A DNA stretch of 39,247 nucleotides from positions 1 through 39,247 of the forward strand of contig JAVWHX010000013.1 of assembly GCA_036639875.1 (NCBI GenBank), given 5' to 3'. The notes beneath the pieces were generated by a model that worked only from the letters and a program-made list of their open reading frames with translations, was not told the origin of the DNA and searched no databases. Shown here in pieces: positions 34,528 to 39,247 of the stretch; position 1 is the stretch's first letter, and each line of letters opens with the position of its first letter. The DNA is from JAVWHX01 sp036639875 (GTDB lineage: Bacteria > Bacillota_I > Bacilli_A > Erysipelotrichales > Coprobacillaceae). Position numbers and translations under genes: made by a program.

Positions 34528-35248
34528 AATATACCTCTTGTAAATATAATCCTTGTGGTTTTGCTTTAAATAAGCATTTCTTTTTTCCACAACTTTCTAA
34601 CATTTCCGACAATATTTCCTTGGAAATACGTTTTGCTCCTATTTGAATTAATCCCCCAACAAGATGTCTAACCATATATCTTCTAAATCCATTACCCATC
34701 AGTTTAAAAGTAACAATTCCATTTTCTTCTACAATATCTAATGAATAAAGTGTTCTAATCGTATTGCCATATTGATCATAACTACAGAAAGATGCAAAAT
34801 CATGCTCACCTATAAACAAAGATGCTGCTTCTTTCATTAAATCAATATCTAATGTTCTTCCATACTGATAAATATAATTTGTTTCAAATGGAGAATACTC
34901 TTGGGTATTTAATAAATAACGATATTCTTTTTTCTTTGCACTATAACGAGAATGGAAATCTCCATCTACATATTTTGCATCAAGGATATAAATATCATTG
35001 GGCATAAAGTGATTAATTGCTCGTTTCCATTGTGTTTCAGGCAGCTCTTTTTCAGTATCAAAATGAAAGACTTGATGTACAGCATGAACTTTAGCATCTG
35101 TTCTTCCTGAAGCATGAATAATCACTTCTTTTTCGTTGATTTTTTTTAAAGCTTTTTGAATTTCACCTTGAACTGTTCTCATTTTATTTTGAACTTGAAA
35201 GCCATGAAAATCACTGCCATCATAACTTACAATACATTTCACTCTCAT
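34514..35248 (-). CDS. truA: tRNA pseudouridine(38-40) synthase
   Basis: From the ATG at 35248 the protein has 244 residues, normal for TruA. The catalytic Asp is in HASGRTDAKVHAVHQV (about 45-60); other markers are the YDGSDFHGFQVQ start, SRYSAKKKEYRYLL and GFRRYMVRHLVGGLI. It modifies positions 38-40 of the tRNA anticodon stem. The start shares four bases with the ecfT stop (ATGA), so it is translationally coupled; no separate ribosome binding site is visible. Confidence 0.97.
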   Translation of the reverse strand: MRVKCIVSYDGSDFHGFQVQNKMRTVQGEIQKALKKINEKEVIIHASGRTDAKVHAVHQVFHFDTEKELPETQWKRAINHFMPNDIYILDAKYVDGDFHSRYSAKKKEYRYLLNTQEYSPFETNYIYQYGRTLDIDLMKEAASLFIGEHDFASFCSYDQYGNTIRTLYSLDIVEENGIVTFKLMGNGFRRYMVRHLVGGLIQIGAKRISKEILSEMLESCGKKKCLFKAKPQGLYLQEVYYEES

Positions 35249-36045
35249 AATACAAAACTCATTGTAACAAGACTCGCACACATCAATAGTACACATACTA
35301 ATGAAAGTGTATCAGCCATCTTCCAATGAAGCTGTTTATAGCGTGTACGCTTAGCTTCAGGGTTATAATTTCTACTCTCCATAGCATTTGCTAAATCTTC
35401 AGCTCTTTGAAAGGCTGATATAAACAGTGGAATAATCAAAGAAACGATTGATAATATCTTTTCTTTGAGGTTCCCCTCTGAGAATTCTACCCCTCTACTC
35501 GCTTGTGCTTTCATAATTCTTTGTGTTTCTTCTAATAATGTTGGTATAAAACGCAATGCTATAGAAATCATCATTGCTACTTCATGAGTAGGAAAACCAA
35601 TTCTTTTAAAAGGTGATAGAAGATGTTCTATTCCTAATGTTAAATCTAAAGGTTTTGTAGTTGCTGTAAGGATTGTTGTCATAATAATAATTAATACTAG
35701 TCTAATAAAGATATAAGCAGTTTGTATTAAAGCCGCATCATATATTTTAATAAATCCAATTGAGAATACAAGTTCTCCTCTTTGAATAAAAATTAAATTA
35801 AATATCATGAGAAATGCCATCATAAATAACATTGGTTTAATTGCTTTTATAATTTGAGAAATTTTAATTTTAGACAAAACTATCATCAACATAACAAAAA
35901 CAGCTAAAATTCCATATCCAATAAATCCAGCATCAAAGAAAACAGCAATCAACAACAATAATAATGAACCAATCTTTAAACGAGGATCTAATCTATGAAT
36001 TAAACTATCTAGTGGTAAATATCTACCAAACATCATATTATTCAT
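35245..36045 (-). CDS. ecfT: ECF transporter transmembrane protein EcfT
   Basis: 266 residues with six or so membrane segments and the two cytoplasmic coupling signatures: MKAQASRGVEF (about 180) and DLANAMESRNY (about 220). EcfT links the two ATPases to vitamin- or metal-binding S components. GGAGG eight bases upstream fixes the ATG at 36045. It overlaps the ecfA2 end by eight bases and shares ATGA with truA. No S component gene is in the window, so this is the shared group II module. Confidence 0.95.
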   Translation of the reverse strand: MNNMMFGRYLPLDSLIHRLDPRLKIGSLLLLLIAVFFDAGFIGYGILAVFVMLMIVLSKIKISQIIKAIKPMLFMMAFLMIFNLIFIQRGELVFSIGFIKIYDAALIQTAYIFIRLVLIIIMTTILTATTKPLDLTLGIEHLLSPFKRIGFPTHEVAMMISIALRFIPTLLEETQRIMKAQASRGVEFSEGNLKEKILSIVSLIIPLFISAFQRAEDLANAMESRNYNPEAKRTRYKQLHWKMADTLSLVCVLLMCASLVTMSFVL

Positions 36046-36889
36046 GGAGTTGTCCTCCAATCTCTTGGATTAAAAGATCAATATCTTTTAAAGATGGATC
36101 AATGTGAAACCCATTTTTATTTAATTCAAGAATAAATGAAGTAATCATTGGTAAATCAATACTTAACGAAGTTAAATATTGTGTTTCTTGAAATAATTCT
36201 TGTGTTGTGACATGCTTTTCTACCTTGCCTTTATTCATGACAATTACATCATTGCAATATTCTAAGACTTGATCCATATCATGAGAAACCAAAATAACTG
36301 TCTTACCTGTTTGATTAATCTTTCTAAATAGATTCAACATTTCTTTAGCTCCTTGAGGATCTAATCCAGCTGTTGGTTCATCTAAGATCAAAATATCAGG
36401 ATTCATTGCTAGAATTCCAGCAATTGCGACTCTTCTTTTTTGTCCTCCAGATAAATCAAAAGGTGATCTTTCTAAGTATGATTCATCTAATCCTACCATA
36501 TTTAATGTTTCTTTAGCTATTTCAATAGCTTCATTTTCTTCAATTCCAAAATTCTTTGGTCCAAAGATAATATCTTTTACAATTGTTTCTTCAAATAATT
36601 GATATTCAGGAAATTGAAAAACCAATCCTGCTTTTTTTCTTAATGGTTTTAATGTTTTTGGTTTGTTTGTTGCTGTGATAAGAATATCATCAATATTGAT
36701 TTCACCAGCTGTCGGTAAAAGGAGCGCATTAATATGTTGTATTAATGTTGATTTTCCACTACCTGTATGACCAATTAATGCTGTCATACTTCCTTGTTTA
36801 ATACTTAAGTTTACACCTTTTAATGCATGATATGAAAAGGGTGTATCTTGACTATATGTATGTTCTACTTCTTTAAATGTAACTGACAT
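36038..36889 (-). CDS. ecfA2: ECF transporter ATPase EcfA2
   Basis: 283 residues. Walker A is GHTGSGKST (about 39-47), the Q-loop LVFQFPEYQLF, the signature DLSGGQKRRVAIAG, Walker B ILILDEPTAGLDP and the H-loop ILVSHDM. It pairs with EcfA1 to power vitamin uptake through EcfT. It overlaps the ecfA1 end by 25 bases. The C-terminal 60 residues are the usual EcfA extension. Confidence 0.96.
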   Translation of the reverse strand: MSVTFKEVEHTYSQDTPFSYHALKGVNLSIKQGSMTALIGHTGSGKSTLIQHINALLLPTAGEINIDDILITATNKPKTLKPLRKKAGLVFQFPEYQLFEETIVKDIIFGPKNFGIEENEAIEIAKETLNMVGLDESYLERSPFDLSGGQKRRVAIAGILAMNPDILILDEPTAGLDPQGAKEMLNLFRKINQTGKTVILVSHDMDQVLEYCNDVIVMNKGKVEKHVTTQELFQETQYLTSLSIDLPMITSFILELNKNGFHIDPSLKDIDLLIQEIGGQLHE

Positions 36890-37692
36890 AATTCTTTCAC
36901 CAACTTCTCTCTATCAATATAATCATTAATTTCTATTCCTTGTTTTTTTAGTCCTTTTGAAATTTTATATGCAAATGGAATATCTAAAGATAACTCTTCA
37001 ATTTGAGATTTCTTTAAAACATCTTCAGGTTTACCACTATCAATAATATGACCTTCACTTAATAAAATAACATAATCAGATAAAGCAGCCTCTTCAATAT
37101 CATGAGTAATAGATAGAATAGTAATTTCTTTATCCTTATTTAATTGTTGAACCAAGGCATTAATTTCTTTCTTTCCTTTAGGGTCCAACATACTTGTTGC
37201 TTCATCTAAAATAATAATTGATGGAGACATTGCTAGAATACCCGCAATTGCAACTCTTTGCTTTTGTCCACCAGACAATTTTGTAGGCTCATGATCTAAG
37301 AACTCCAACATATTTACTTTCGTTGCATATTCATTAATAATATCATCCATAAGATATGGATCTACACATGTGTTTTCTAAACCAAAAGCAATGTCATCTC
37401 TAACAGTTGCTCCAATAAATTGATTATCAGGATTTTGAAAGACGATTCCAATAAGATTTCTAACTTCATTAAGTGTTTCCTCTGTTAGTGAATATCCACC
37501 AATAATAATATCTCCATCTTTTTTTTCTAATAATCCCATTAATAATTTAGCAATTGTACTTTTACCACTCCCGTTATGTCCTAAAATAGTTGTATAAGCA
37601 CCTTTTTCTATTTCAAATGATATATGATCAATTGTTTTTGATCCTTCTTCATATTCAAATGATAAATCTTTTATTTTAATAATTTTTTCCAT
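36865..37692 (-). CDS. ecfA1: ECF transporter ATPase EcfA1
   Basis: 275 residues. Walker A is GHNGSGKST (about 38-46), the Q-loop IGIVFQNPDNQFIGATV, the signature KLSGGQKQRVAIAG, and Walker B IIILDEATSMLDP, where the usual DEPT is DEAT as is common in EcfA1. The ATG at 37692 has GGAGG eight bases upstream; an in-frame ATG 15 codons earlier overlaps the promoter. It leads the ecfA1-ecfA2-ecfT-truA-PHP operon. Confidence 0.96.
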   Translation of the reverse strand: MEKIIKIKDLSFEYEEGSKTIDHISFEIEKGAYTTILGHNGSGKSTIAKLLMGLLEKKDGDIIIGGYSLTEETLNEVRNLIGIVFQNPDNQFIGATVRDDIAFGLENTCVDPYLMDDIINEYATKVNMLEFLDHEPTKLSGGQKQRVAIAGILAMSPSIIILDEATSMLDPKGKKEINALVQQLNKDKEITILSITHDIEEAALSDYVILLSEGHIIDSGKPEDVLKKSQIEELSLDIPFAYKISKGLKKQGIEINDYIDREKLVKELCQLHLKK

Positions 37693-37715
37693 TGGGTTTT
37701 CCTCCAAGTAGTTCA

Positions 37716-37744
37716 ATTTTATTATGATTAGACCCACTTGTCAA
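37716..37744 (-). promoter_or_regulatory. Promoter of the ecfA1 operon
   Basis: TTGACA, a 17-base spacer and TAAAAT on the minus strand, about 24 bases before ecfA1, downstream of the rplQ terminator. Confidence 0.75.
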
Positions 37745-38019
37745 CACTAACAATAAAGAAAGAGATTATAAAAAATTCCTCTATTTATCATAGCTTTCTT
37801 CAACTATTAATCCAAAAACTGAGACTCAACCATTAACTGTCTTATCAAGTCCCATTTTCGCATCCAAATACTGTTTATAATCAAAATAAAGAACATATAC
37901 ATACAAAATACCCAACATTGTTTTAAGTGACTGTGAAGACCTAAAATCAATTATTTTCATATGTATTAAATTAGATATATTATTTAACATATAAATAGAA
38001 TACATCAATAAATTTAACT
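37745..38019. other. Intergenic region between rplQ terminator and ecfA1 promoter
   Basis: There is no supported gene. A 60-codon minus-strand frame (37826-38008) has no ribosome binding site and no recognisable family; its start codons are clustered in AT-rich DNA. Confidence 0.4.
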
Positions 38020-38047
38020 AAAAAAGAGATGAAAGAATCATCTCTTT
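38020..38047 (-). terminator. Terminator of the ribosomal protein operon after rplQ
   Basis: AAAGAGATGA pairs with TCATCTCTTT (10 bp, five-base loop) followed by more T on the minus strand, 11 bases after rplQ. Confidence 0.9.
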
Positions 38048-38058
38048 GATATCTATTA

Positions 38059-38421
38059 TTAGAATAAACCAATAACAGCCATAGGTGCATTATCACCTTT
38101 ACGATTATATGTTTTTAATACACGAGTGTATCCACTAGTTTTTTCTGCATAGTTAGGTGCAACATCATCAAATAATTTTTGCACTGCTGTTTTTCCAGTT
38201 GCTGGATCTACAACATCTTGTAACACTTGTGCAGCTTGTCTTCTTGCATGTAAATCTCCGCGTTTACCTAAAGTGATTAATTGATCAACGATAGAACGAA
38301 CTTCTTTAGCTCTTGTAGCTGTTGTTTCGATTTTTCCATACATGATAACATCTGTAGCTAAGTTACGTAACATACCTTTTCTATGAGATGATACACGTCC
38401 TAATTTTCTATTTTGTGCCAT
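38059..38421 (-). CDS. rplQ: 50S ribosomal protein L17
   Basis: 120 residues with the L17 start MAQNRKLGRVSSHRKGMLRN, TTATRAKEVRSIVDQLITLGK and the end YTRVLKTYNRKGDNAPMAVI. It is the last gene of the long ribosomal protein cluster, 32 bases after rpoA, and is closed by a strong terminator. AAAGGAG precedes the ATG. Confidence 0.99.
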   Translation of the reverse strand: MAQNRKLGRVSSHRKGMLRNLATDVIMYGKIETTATRAKEVRSIVDQLITLGKRGDLHARRQAAQVLQDVVDPATGKTAVQKLFDDVAPNYAEKTSGYTRVLKTYNRKGDNAPMAVIGLF

Positions 38422-38453
38422 AGATTAGTGCTCCTTTCGATATTTTTTAAGAA

Positions 38454-39247
38454 TTAATCTATAGGTTTAAATCCTAATCCTAATTCCACTAGTTTTTCTT
38501 TAACTTCTTTTAAAGACTTCTTACCTAAGTTTCTAACTTTAATCATATCGTCTTCACTCTTAGCAGCAAGTTCTTGAACAGTTTGGATACCTGCTCTCTT
38601 TAAACAGTTATAAGAACGTACAGATAAATCCAATTCTTCGATTGTCATATCCAATACTTTATTACTTGTATCTTCTTCAGTTTCGCTCATAACTTCCATG
38701 TTCATAGCCATATCAGTTAATTCAACGAACATATTCAAATGTTCAACTAAAATTTTAGCAGCTAATGCCAAAGATTCATGGGGTTGAACTGAACCATCAG
38801 TCGTAATCTCTAATGTCAATTGATCATATTTAGCACTTTGACCAACACGTGTTGGTTCTACTGAATATGCGACATTCACAACAGGTGAATAAATTGAGTC
38901 AGTAGCAATAACTCCGATAGTATTAATTAATTTTTTGTTTTGATCAGCACTCATGTAACCTCTGTCTCTGTGGGCATACATTTCCATATAGAAATGAGCT
39001 CCATCAGCAACATGTGCGATTTCTAAATCATTAGAAATCATAGTTACATCAGATGGGCATTGAATGTCAGCACCAGTTACAACCGCTGGTCCTTTCACAT
39101 CAATAACCATAGTCACATCATCGTCACCATCAATTGAAAATACTAATTTCTTAATATTTAAGATAATTGAAGTAACATCTTCAATGACACCATCTACTGC
39201 AGAAAATTCATGAATAGCTCCTTGAACTTTTACAGCATGTACTGCAC
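38454..39247 (-). CDS. rpoA: RNA polymerase alpha subunit (5' end outside window)
   Basis: The frame is open to the window edge. Codons beyond the first internal GTG read AVKVQGAIHEFSAVDGVIED and VTSIILNIKKLVFSI, which is the N-terminal assembly domain of alpha, so the true start is beyond 39247. The C-terminal domain that contacts UP elements and activators (DLSVRSYNCLKRAGIQTVQE, VRNLGKKSLKEVKEKL) is complete. About 264 of some 310-320 residues are present. Confidence 0.98.
   Translation of the reverse strand, partial: AVHAVKVQGAIHEFSAVDGVIEDVTSIILNIKKLVFSIDGDDDVTMVIDVKGPAVVTGADIQCPSDVTMISNDLEIAHVADGAHFYMEMYAHRDRGYMSADQNKKLINTIGVIATDSIYSPVVNVAYSVEPTRVGQSAKYDQLTLEITTDGSVQPHESLALAAKILVEHLNMFVELTDMAMNMEVMSETEEDTSNKVLDMTIEELDLSVRSYNCLKRAGIQTVQELAAKSEDDMIKVRNLGKKSLKEVKEKLVELGLGFKPID

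Noticed and set aside
28776..37843. The 15-mer TCAACCATTAACTGT occurs near 28776 and near 37828
   Set aside because: One exact 15-mer pair is about what chance gives in 39 kb of AT-rich DNA; the flanks do not match and the reading frames differ.
37826..38008. 60-codon minus-strand ORF between rplQ and ecfA1
   Set aside because: There is no ribosome binding site and no recognisable family, and it starts in AT-rich DNA just after a terminator.
1..39247. CRISPR arrays, tRNA or rRNA genes
   Set aside because: No regularly spaced repeats, tRNA cloverleaf or rRNA-like stretch was seen by eye in the intergenic regions; a tRNAscan or CRISPR finder run was not possible.

Overview
The window is very AT-rich DNA of a low-GC Firmicute. 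The gene order rpoA-rplQ-ecfA1-ecfA2-ecfT-truA and rplM-rpsI, a YtaF-type membrane protein, a class II galT and an ECF sigma factor with a TGCAACC/CGT promoter all fit a gut Erysipelotrichia/Coprobacillaceae-like organism. That placement is inferred from gene order and protein style; no rRNA is present.

Region 1 (1 to about 16,400) is mobile DNA, nearly all on the minus strand. Transcription starts with a ParA/ParB partition pair. A small Ser/Pro-rich lipoprotein follows, then a 1161-residue sortase-anchored thioester/CnaB adhesin. Three small accessory proteins (one with an LPD28-like domain) come next, and then a giant ArdC-like/N6-adenine methylase/SNF2 helicase of the kind carried by integrative conjugative elements and large plasmids. 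The giant gene is cut inside its last helicase motifs by the end of a second, GC-richer element of Tn4451 type, which carries tnpV and continues beyond base 1. A second TnpV-like protein is encoded inside the giant gene in another frame of the same strand, with its own ribosome binding site. Strong terminators sit directly before three translation starts in this cluster with little or no room for promoters.

Region 2 (about 16,400 to 20,930) is a decayed accessory zone. It holds an orphan FtsX-like permease, a beta-propeller-like lipoprotein with a degraded partial copy downstream, a 46-residue membrane peptide and an IS transposase relic. The mobile/chromosomal boundary probably lies here, but I found no attachment site.

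Region 3 (20,930 to 39,247) is chromosomal, all on the minus strand. In the direction of transcription it holds rpoA (5' end outside the window), rplQ, the ECF transporter energising module (ecfA1-ecfA2-ecfT), truA, a PHP phosphatase, an autoregulated ECF sigma/anti-sigma pair, a dual-SBP c-di-GMP phosphodiesterase, rplM-rpsI with its own promoter and leader, a VanZ-like protein, a YtaF-like protein, the Leloir pair galT-galK and a dCache-HAMP-GGDEF cyclase. The predicted cyclase and phosphodiesterase could act on the same second messenger in opposite directions.
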